NCBI GenBank assembly: GCA_032622095.1
Contig: CP136061.1
Location: 256,135,582-256,199,581 of the forward strand
From: Siphonodentalium dalli
Taxonomy: Eukaryota; Mollusca; Scaphopoda; Gadilida; Siphonodentaliidae
Direction of reading: 5' to 3'
DNA length: 64,000 nucleotides
Within the stretch, counting starts at the first letter, position 1; every line of letters starts with the position of its first letter. Made by a program: the position numbers and the translations under genes. The notes under the pieces were generated by a model. That model worked only from the letters and a program-made list of their open reading frames with translations. It did not search any database and was not told where the DNA came from. Positions 56,642-64,000 of the stretch are shown here, piece after piece.

Positions 56642-58309
56642 TTATAGAGTCAGCAAGCTGAATTTGAAATTTGGCGTCTGCTTGTCCACATTTACAGTCT
56701 CTGACAACACTTTTAACGAATATCGAGATCCTGTCACAAGAAATTCTGACTTATCATCGTTAAGTTTGAGTTTATTTAGTTCCATCCAATTTTTAATATC
56801 CAGGTAACATTGTTGAAGGCGAGCTTTGGCGAGATGGTAACCGTTTGACTCTTTTCTAGAAAACTCGATGTATATTTGAGTGTCATCCGCGTACATATGA
56901 TATTTTACACGATGTTTCTGTAAGATCTGTCCCAACGGTAAAGTATAAACTAAAAATAGAAGAGGGCCCAATATTGAGCCTTGGGGAACACCGATGTCCA
57001 GGTCCTCACATTCAGAGTAAAAATTTCCAATAACGACCTTTTGCTTGCGCAGTCTCAAATATGATGCAAACCAGGCCAAGGCGGTTCCGTTCACATGTGT
57101 GAATTCGCTGAGCCTATTTATAAGAATTTGATGGTCACACGTATCAAAGGCTGCACTGAGGTCAAGCATTAGCAGCATAACACAATTTCCTTGGTCTAGA
57201 GAAAGCTCAATGTCATTTTTCACTTTTATCAGGGCAGTTTCACATGAATGGTCCTTTCTATAAGCCGACTGAAATTTTTCGACAAGATTGTGACTATTTA
57301 TGAAATCCAACAGCTGGCGGCTAACGACTTTCTCTAGTAATTTGGAAATGAACGAAAGGTTTGATACAGGTCGATAATGTTTTAAGACTTCAGGATCAGC
57401 ATTAATTTTTTTCAGAATTGGTGTAACGATTGCCGTTTTCATTTCATCAGGCAATATCCCGGTAGTTAGCGAGTTGTTTATAATTCGTTGAAATATTGGA
57501 TCCAGAGAACACGATTTACTCTTCATCCCAGAAACTAATTTCACGACGTCAGCTTCTGTTAACAGGGAGAAATCGCTCATACTAATGTCACATGCGAATG
57601 GTCGGATATATTCTCCCACGTCGGTTTCACACGAGAAGCTCTTTCTAATCATGTCTATTTTGTCACTGAAAAATTTGACAAATCGATTGGCGAGTTCGGT
57701 GTCGTTGCGCCGGGGAAGTTGTACATGATCTCTCTTAGTTAGTCGATTTACACAGTCAAAGATCTGCCTCTGTGAAGCATCAACAAGCAAGGATTCAAAA
57801 TACGCTGTCTTAGCTTGACTAACCATATCAACTACCAATCTAGAACATTGCACAAGCTTAAGCTTATTTTCCATAGTTGGGTGCCTTGAAAAGGTTATTG
57901 TAAGCTTGCGCCGACGTTTTTTAGCATCAAGAATTGAGTCGTTGAACCACGGGTTATGTTTTCGGCCAACGTTCACCGCTTTTACAGGTGCAAGTTGATC
58001 TACAAACCGTTGAACATGGGTGTTATATGAGTCCGCATCGGAGATTTTGTCGCGCTCAGTTTCGAGAAGTTGAGTAAAACGTTCCATATCAAAGTTTTTG
58101 AAAGACCTCCGCATTGCAGTTCGCCTTCTCACACGCGTATGGTCACTGCCTATTGTTAGCTCACATCTCACAGCATGATGGTCGGATTGGAAATGTACCC
58201 TATCTAGAACGTGCACATTTTTTACCATGCTACTGTCCGGAGTAATGATGTGGTCAAGTGTGTGACCAAAATGAGGCGAAGTTGTAATACAACGCGTACA
58301 GCCCGACAC
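56642..58309 (-). pseudogene. LINE reverse transcriptase ORF (555 codons)
   Basis: Non-LTR reverse transcriptase, which copies element RNA at a nicked target. Visible blocks in order: G-H-T-L-D-H-I-I-T (end of the endonuclease), H-Y-R-P-V-S-N-L-S-F-I-S-K-L-L-E-K, E-K-F-Q-S-A-Y-R-K-D-H-S-C-E-T-A-L, L-D-L-S-A-A-F-D-T-C-D-H (first catalytic Asp), G-V-P-Q-G-S-I-L-G-P-L-L-F, and the catalytic Y-A-D-D within H-M-Y-A-D-D-T-Q-I-Y. About 15-20 residues appear lost after K-S-C-S-L-D-P, where a P-x-x-L-L-K segment would be expected. The frame ends prematurely at L-L-T-L. It was probably inserted fairly recently, because the core is intact while its edges are broken. Confidence 0.9.
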
Positions 58310-58317
58310 ATGCTGAA

Positions 58318-59267
58318 CTACTTCAGTTTATAGTCTTGGGCAGATTTGTCGGTTTCGTCGTCTACTTTAATGTTTATATCCCCGACAATTACAAAGGGTG
58401 TGTGTAGGCTGTTATAATGTGTACTTAATGTCTCGAATTCGTCCATGAATGGTGATTCTTGTTTCTCAGGTGGTCTATATACTACAATTACTCTGAACGT
58501 ATTTGTACCGTTTTTGTTCACATTAGTACACATAACAGTCATATGCTCAAACTGTTCATACACATCTGTTGTTTCGCATCGAGCTGTTATTTGTTGAGAG
58601 TAGATGAAACCAACTCCTCCTCCACGAGTCGTAGCCTTCCGTGGACAGAAATGGCCTGATAGTTATCCGGACAAACCGCAGCCGCAGTTGGGCCTTCCTC
58701 ACCACCAAGAAGCCATGTCTCACACAGTGCGAGGATCTGACAACCCATCACATCTATGAATTCATTCACTTTTATTGACTTTCTCACTATTGACCTAGCA
58801 TTTAGAACTATCATCTTTTGTACGTCGGATGGGGGTGGGATAACTCGAAGATTACTAGGGTTAACACTATGTTGTCTCCTGATTTGAATAGGATGACAAA
58901 CTCGTACAACTGTTTGTATGGAACTAGGATTTCCGTGATACTCAGTGTCATCACAAGAAACCAGAACATTAGTAGTGTTTTCACCACAGAGGGAATTCGA
59001 ACTAGAACTAGATGGTGTATATATATTGCTGGCGATGCTACGCTTAGCTATACTTCGAATTCCCCTTCGTGTAGGTTTCCGATTGTGGAGATCAAAACTT
59101 TTAATTCGACACCAAACACTCGATGATGACCAAGGTCCCGATTTCTCGCAGACTAATTGCTCCTCGTTCTGATGACATGAATTTTGAGGTGGAAGCTGGA
59201 TCCTGGAGCGGTTTATTGGATTTTTGAAAATAGTTTTAGAACGTACCCCACATAAACAAAATTTCAT
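58318..59267 (-). pseudogene. LINE endonuclease region, frame-shifted
   Basis: The upstream frame (58587-59267) holds a Ser-rich leader and then L-N-A-R-S-I-V-R-K, L-A-L-C-E-T-W-L and P-D-N-Y, the start of an AP-type endonuclease. A shift at about 58625 moves it to G-G-G-V-G-F-I-Y-S. It continues in the next frame (58318-58563) with I-V-V-Y-R-P-P and V-I-V-G-D-I-N-I. A second break at about 58312 separates it from V-V-Q-H-V-S-G in the reverse transcriptase frame. The endonuclease would nick the target DNA; here it is inactive. Confidence 0.85.
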
Positions 59268-59400
59268 TTATTGCCAAAAGTAGAATGATAAATTTTTGAA
59301 AATTACTCCCAATGAGTTAAAAAGATGCCAAATTTGTTTGATACGACCGTCAGTTGCAGATTGCTGATTATATGCCATGGTAAGAGCATGTCACATAACG

Positions 59401-60055
59401 TTACCTGCATAGCATATGGTACGATCATAACAGCAGGACAAATCACGATGAGTATAACCAAACTCCTCATTTAATATTCAGACAAGCACTATATAAGAAA
59501 CAGTTTATAACAAGAGAGAATGATAGGTAATACAAGTGCATCATCACCCTATCGCAGGAAATTACATGAATGTATTATTCGAATGCCTTGTCCGACCCAT
59601 TGGTTAAACAATTATCATTCTCCGCTGGCCTCATCCACATATCCATACTCCACATGCTTGTACTTTACATACCATATCACAAACTGAGCGATGAACGGTG
59701 AACGACAAACGAATTATACTATTATTTATTAAAAAACAGACATTTATATACCAATTTTTAAAGTTAACAAGACAAAACCTAGATAAATTAAAATTATTAT
59801 TACATGTATAGTTATATTACTTTTCAACGGGGACGGCAGGTAGACAACCTTCTTGGTTATGCTGTCCCCGATAGCTCATTGAATGTTATACTATTACACT
59901 GTGTATATAATTGTAAATATCATATGAATGAGTTATGAATAAATAATCATAGTCATAGTCATAGAAACTACAATTCCCCAAATCATCATACTCAGTTCCA
60001 CCTTTGAGCCTCTGTGTCGCAGGAATCATTACGCTGATCCTCCGATTGGTCTTCT
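59401..60055. other. Intron DNA with another LINE-like 3' tail
   Basis: 59735-59970 in plus orientation is AT-rich with GGACGGCAGGTAGACAACC and its near-mirror GGTTATGCTGTCC. It ends in AATAAATAATCATAGTCATAGTCATAG. A short direct repeat after an A-rich stretch suggests the 3' end of a different non-LTR element. Confidence 0.45.
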
Positions 60056-60059
60056 AACA

Positions 60060-60340
60060 TTTGTGTAACCAATCAGGTAAGTGGGTGTCAGACCAGGTAA
60101 CACGAGTTCCAGGGTAAGCAACACCAAACCTAGCACACCAGAATGACAGAAAACAAGTCAAAGTGAAGCACTGGCAGGTAGACCATAAATGGCCTATTTG
60201 TTAGTCAACATAGGTTTTAGTAAGAAAGAAAAACGCCTCAAACATATTCGTCATTTTACCCACATAATATTGGCGGAGCAAAAATGTAATGGATGTCAAG
60301 AACAAGAGGAGAGTGTCTGCAAAGTATATGAAAGAAAGGG
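60060..60340. repeat. Intron repeat, partner of 55490-55735
   Basis: Same order of blocks as 55490-55735: CAGGTAACACG, CACCAGAATGACA, CAAGTCAAAGTGAAGCACTGG, TTAGTCAACATAGG and TGGATGTCAAGAACAAG. Confidence 0.6.
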
Positions 60341-60606
60341 GATATATTAGGGTCAGGGTCCCAATCACATGCAGACACTGTGTTCCTCGTGTTCTTGGCA
60401 TAAAATTTTGTACACCTATTATATATTATTACGATCGATTACATACTTTCTTTTCGTAGTTTTCTAACAACATGGTCGATATAAGTTTAGTTGATAACTT
60501 AAATAATCATGATGAGTTCGAGAAAATCTATTGGAAGAATTAGTTATGAAAAGAAAAAAAAGTACAACAATGAAGCAAATTAAATACCATGCAAGACGGC
60601 ACTTAC

Positions 60607-60771
60607 CGGAACAAGAGGTTAGCTTCATAGTTGTTGTTGTTGTTGTTGTGGTGGTCGTAGCCGTCGTTGCTCCTGCTTTTATTGTTGTTGCTGCTGTTGT
60701 TGTTGCTGATGTTGCTGTTATTGCTGTTGTTGCTGTTGTTGTTTTGGTCGTCGCCACACGTATCATATGCA
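60607..60771 (-). CDS. Gene A Thr-rich stalk exon
   Basis: The donor CCG|GTAAGTGCC is strong. The acceptor GTTTCCATATACAGTGTAG|TG gives 165 nt, phase 1-1. The protein starts H-M-I-R-V-A-T-T-K and is then a Thr/Ala-rich run with over 20 threonines, ending M-K-L-T-S-C-S. Such runs are typical of O-glycosylated mucin-like stalks. Frame choice rests on joining to the terminal exon in phase 1. The next frame is Asn-rich with three cysteines (C-D-S-G-F-H-I-Q-C) but leaves in phase 2 and would not join. The acceptor is weaker than the donor, and an AG 6 nt further upstream is possible. The run is a (GTT)n-type microsatellite, so length is likely to vary. Confidence 0.5.
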
Positions 60772-61309
60772 CTACACTGTATATGGAAACCGGAATCACA
60801 CAATGATTCGGGTTTATGTCGTCCTGGCGATGGGAATGTTGTATCTGATAACCATAACGAAATTCAGATGTAGCTACACCGCTATTATTGTCCCGCGGAG
60901 TTACACCATGGGATCAAAATTCATCCTTGAGTAGAAGTTCGTTGCTATTTCATGTTCGGCCTGTTCTCCCAAATATCCGCACATCATCTGCTTACAATAG
61001 GACTTCTTTTAGGTTGATAATCTGCGGAGAATCGGCTCACTTTGAGACGATGATGTGCTTAACATTAGAGCGTTTTAGTCACATTATCGACTCAGAATAA
61101 GGCGATTCTAAGCACACATAGAAGCCAACTCACGACTTTTTCAGGTATCCGCTCTTTAACATCTGTTTTCAATGTGGCCCGCTCCATAAAACGAAATAAC
61201 GGACATGACTCCATTATCTGCTTATTTCAGAACCAAATAATCACATTATGTACCTTTTTCACTTTATAGGTCGTATTTGCGCAAAAATATGTTGTCATGT
61301 TATACATAC
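60772..61309. other. Intron; segment shared with 44.4-45.0 kb
   Basis: 61040-61265 matches 44435-44505 plus 44860-44990 (TTTAGTCACATTATCGACTC, GCTCTTTAACATCTGTTTTC). The rest is unique and AT-rich. Confidence 0.6.
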
Positions 61310-61408
61310 CATATTCACAAATGAGATCCTCCACCTCGAACTTAGACTTGGTGCAGCAGGGCGTGGCGTAGAAAGATCCGTTCACGAGAACAACACAGTC
61401 CTCTTGCA
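61310..61408 (-). CDS. Gene A internal exon with CC and NGS motifs
   Basis: This 99-nt minus-strand exon has acceptor ATATTTCTTCAG|TG and donor G|GTATGTATAAC, phase 1-1. The 32 codons contain C at 4, C-C at 17-18 and C at 30. They also hold N-G-S at 9-11 (a possible N-glycosylation site), A-T-P-C-C-T and D-L-I-C-E-Y at the end. It splices in frame to the Thr-rich exon. The four cysteines suggest the end of a disulphide-bonded extracellular domain whose earlier exons lie further right or outside the window. I do not recognise the domain. Confidence 0.55.
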
Positions 61409-62620
61409 CTGAAGAAATATGATATGTTGCATAGTTAACAGTTATGGGGTATGGCTTGGGAATGTGCCCAAACACAGTAAATGAACTCTTGGGAATGTTT
61501 GTGGTAAAAAATATGAGCTATGTATGGGACATGTCTGATGAATGTTTGGTGTATGGCTGAGGTGTGTCACAGGTGTGCCTGGGCACAACCATGGTATGAC
61601 ATACCTGGGTTATGTCTGTGGTACGCTTTTGTTGCACCATTGTGTAATTACATGTTCGTGCAGTTCAGATATCGAGTTACGATACAGGATACAGTCAATG
61701 TTATTGAAAATTTGGACAAAAATTGTTTCAGCACAAAATATGTCATAAAAAATATATTTCCCCATGCTGGTTTTAATCATAATGTGTATAAATACATCAG
61801 CAATTGTACATCACATTGATTATTATACATACATGTACAATGATGCAATGCTGTAGCTATACCTGGTTATTCTGTCTAGTTACTATACATAATACATGAC
61901 ACACAATGTAAGAGTTAACATGTTTAAACTTATAGCCTCACAATAAGACCTAATGTTGCAACCGCATTCTTGAGTTATCGTGTGAAACTACATATTTATA
62001 AGAAAAATATTTCAATTTTAAACAATGTATGTTATGTACTTATATGTAGTAGAAGCATGAGTAGCACATACATGTGTACTCATATCCGGTCTAATAAAAT
62101 TATATATTCCGATCCATAAACAATTCTGCACAGCCACTCACCGTTTTGGTGCTTCTCCAATTGACATATTTGAATTCTGGGCCAACCGCAGGTCATGCAT
62201 ATATGTCTGGTGTATACGCTTGTTCCAAATTGATATGAGGAATGGTTGAGGTATACAACAGTTACATATGGGACGTGCCTGCCCAGATATGAGTAATACT
62301 GTTTCTGCCACATATGGTTAGGGTACCTGATACAATTATGAGGTACGATTATGGTGTCCACCCCAGCCATTTGCATAGCAGCTCCCACACATTATCTACA
62401 CCCTAGCCATACCCTGCAGTTGGGGTGTAAAACTGGAAAAATATAAGGGTGGATGACTCGAGGGTGGAGGTCTGGAGCCCTCAATACATTTTGAAATGAA
62501 AAAGTAGATACAAACAAATGCAGTTTATAGTTAAAAATAAGAGACCATTGAATTAGGAACTATCAATAAGTTGTCTTTTCATTTAAAAACTGTCATATGT
62601 TACCTCGTGTTTATATATTA
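61409..62620. other. No exon confirmed
   Basis: 61480-61625 and 62150-62345 share GGTTATGTCTGTGGT-like and CATATGGGACNTG words in both orientations, an old low-complexity repeat. The donor-like AACG|GTGAGTGG (minus strand, 62138-62147) lacks a matching phase-1 acceptor. Confidence 0.4.
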
Positions 62621-62625
62621 TTTAA

Positions 62626-62690
62626 GGACGACCAGCTGGGCGCAGTCGAGCCGCGCATATGTTGCGCAGCAACATATGCGCTGGTCGTCC
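62626..62690. repeat. GC-rich hairpin
   Basis: GGACGACCAG is mirrored by CTGGTCGTCC, and CGCATATGTTGCGCAGCAACATATGCG forms a second, perfect stem within the right half. Confidence 0.85.
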
Positions 62691-63540
62691 TCATATTGTT
62701 TTCGCTTTCGAACATGGGCGCCGCCATCTTGAATTAGGGGCGCCGCCATTTTGGATTTGAGGGGCCGCCATCTGAAACGTAATTGCAATTAAATTAAAAC
62801 TACAAAATGTTACTTTTCATATAGCCAACATAACAGTATGCATTGCGTTAAGGCATAACATGGTTTATTCTTTGAACAATAATCATGACTTAAATCATAA
62901 ATATTGTCGACCGGACTCGGGTTGCTATGCCATTCGGGAAATTTCGGAAATTTACGTAAAACTGCAAATTTTCCTTAGGCACCTCGCGAAAACAACATGA
63001 CTCATCTCGTAAATGTCTAAAATGTTTTGTCATATCAGTAAATAAACTTTTCTTTAGTTTATTAAATTAGTAAAAGGAAGTTCACGTAAACTGTTAGGTT
63101 ACGTCATATGTTGTATCCAAAGCGACGTCATATTGGCACCCGCATTTTCCCGCGAAAGTTATTGACGTTTTGACAGCGACGTAGCACACAAAGCAGGCAT
63201 TGTGTTGACACGGTTGGCATTATATTTGGTTCGGTTGACGTTGTTTCATAGTGCATGGCTCCGAGTCCGCGCCGGTATAAATGAAGCTCCATGCAATTGT
63301 AATCAACCTGATCAAATCCCAACCTATAACATCACTATAGGATTTGTACAGGTACAAACAAAATCATGTTCTTGGAAATTGAATGTTCTTCCTTACTTAT
63401 ATATATTCTTATGATTTGGGTTTTGAATTGAAACAAACAAACAAACAAACAACCCAAATTATGAGGGTGTAACCCCAAGTTCTCACTCATAATAATTTGA
63501 TTTCCATCCAAGGCCAAGGGCTGTGGAGGCGAATACAACT
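62691..63540. other. No gene confirmed
   Basis: GGCGCCGCCAT..TTG repeats three times at 62709-62772. An (AAAC)n run is at 63433-63452. A plus-strand frame at 63202-63414 starts with a leader-like stretch but has no ATG in place. Confidence 0.4.
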
Positions 63541-63551
63541 AAAGGTTACGT

Positions 63552-63838
63552 AGCGATTCTCCGACGACCCATAACTCGAAGGTCCGATTCTCCGAAGGTC
63601 AGATTCTCCGACGACTCGATTCTCCGAAGTCCCGATTCTCCGAAGTCCCGATTCTCCGAAATCCCATAACTCCGAAGACCCATAACTCCGAAGACCCATA
63701 ACTCCGAAAGCCCATAAATCCGAAGGCCTATAACTCCGTACGCCCATAACTCCGAAGGTCTATAACTCCGAAGGGCCGATTCTCCGAAGGGCCGATTCTC
63801 CGAAGGGCCGATTCTCCGAAGGGCCGATTCTCCGAATA
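63552..63838. repeat. 16-bp minisatellite
   Basis: About 18 units with the core CGATTCTCCGAAGGGC or CATAACTCCGAAGACC. The last four units are identical and the middle ones alternate between the two variants. The long minus-strand frames (S-E-N-R-x-F-G-E-S) arise because three 16-bp units span 16 codons. Confidence 0.9.
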
Positions 63839-64000
63839 TCATGTTTTATCGCTTATTAAATAGTGTACAGTCCAGTGGCGGAGTCAATGAGGCCCTAGGG
63901 AAGACCGCCCCCCCCCCCCCCAAAAAAACATGCCACATGTCATGTAAACGTCCGGAAATCCCTCCTAGGCATTCAAATATTCACAGTGTTCCTGCCCAGG

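Larger units (their letters stand above)
55738..59400 (-). mobile_element. Decayed L2-clade LINE
   Basis: Read on the minus strand, it has an AP-type endonuclease, a reverse transcriptase, a C-terminal domain and a 3' end with TTGTAAAGCGCATTGG, then TGTAAATAATAATAATAAT. This GCGC stem and ATT tail are typical of L2-type LINEs. The upstream limit is not sharp; 59270-59400 may be 5' sequence. Frame shifts, stops and in-frame losses make it inactive. It sits in the gene A last intron in the same orientation as the gene, and its 3' tail is about 350 bp upstream of the terminal exon. Confidence 0.85.

Noticed and set aside
58459-59172. Plus-strand frames of 66-102 codons
   Set aside because: They are opposite-strand shadows of the LINE endonuclease.
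60464-60602. Extension of the Thr-rich frame into a hydrophobic stretch after M-K-L-T-S-C-S-G
   Set aside because: It reads past a strong splice donor; the in-phase terminal exon at 55388 explains the end better.
62080-62388. Cys-containing minus-strand frame with a strong donor at about 62139-62147
   Set aside because: No acceptor gives the phase 1 needed to join gene A, and the sequence is part of an old low-complexity repeat.
63487-63842. Two overlapping long frames with S-E-N-R-x-F-G-E-S repeats
   Set aside because: A 16-bp unit is not a multiple of three but lacks stops in any frame, so the frames arise from the minisatellite.

Overview
The window reads as nuclear DNA of an animal, most likely a marine lophotrochozoan such as a mollusc (inference). 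It is AT-rich, has no prokaryotic gene layout, and its long introns carry GT/AG splice signals. It holds a degenerate TTAGGG-type tract, many short ACATGTAC-like runs, two kinds of non-LTR retrotransposon and a dense population of palindromic MITEs and satellites. One terminal exon has the Cys-rich knot, amphipathic helix, S-x-P-D-x-R segment and single membrane span that I associate, from memory, with lineage-specific mollusc surface proteins.

Gene content is sparse and exonic. Gene A lies on the minus strand between 61.4 and 55.1 kb. It has a Cys exon (61310-61408), a Thr-rich stalk exon (60607-60771) and a terminal exon (55117-55388), all joined in phase 1. A decayed L2-type LINE sits in the last intron. 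Three more minus-strand exons, at 39868-39987, 8679-8855 and 1684-1842, are all phase 1-1. Each encodes a six-cysteine EB/EGF-like module. They probably belong to one long secreted or membrane protein gene (gene B) that runs off the left edge, but the linkage is inferred. A plus-strand exon at 50475-50602 encodes a membrane span with a short basic tail.

Everything else is repeat. Regions: 0-7 kb, palindromic MITEs and tandem duplications. 7.7-8.6 kb, a polypurine tract. 9.5-9.76 kb, telomere-like repeats. 5.8-16 kb, a triplicated coding-like repeat plus an inverted pair of segments. 16.7-19.3 kb, minisatellites. 20.6-22.5 kb, a 381-bp satellite. 23.9-28.2 kb, two degenerate ORF1 copies of a CCHC-type LINE, one split by a hAT-like MITE. 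30-34.8 kb, palindrome arrays and a 185-bp satellite. 36.56-39.13 kb, a 2.6-kb element with long inverted ends. 40-50.4 kb, most copies of a double-hairpin MITE. 51-55 kb, minisatellites and more MITEs. 55.7-59.4 kb, the L2 LINE. 62-64 kb, a hairpin and a 16-bp minisatellite.

The most distinctive structures are three. First, a double-hairpin cassette is shared by elements with different ends, one set with TTAA target sites as in piggyBac. Second, a 31-bp minisatellite looks as if it grew out of the 5' splice site of an EGF-like exon. Third, a MITE end lies 3 bp past the stop codon of gene A.
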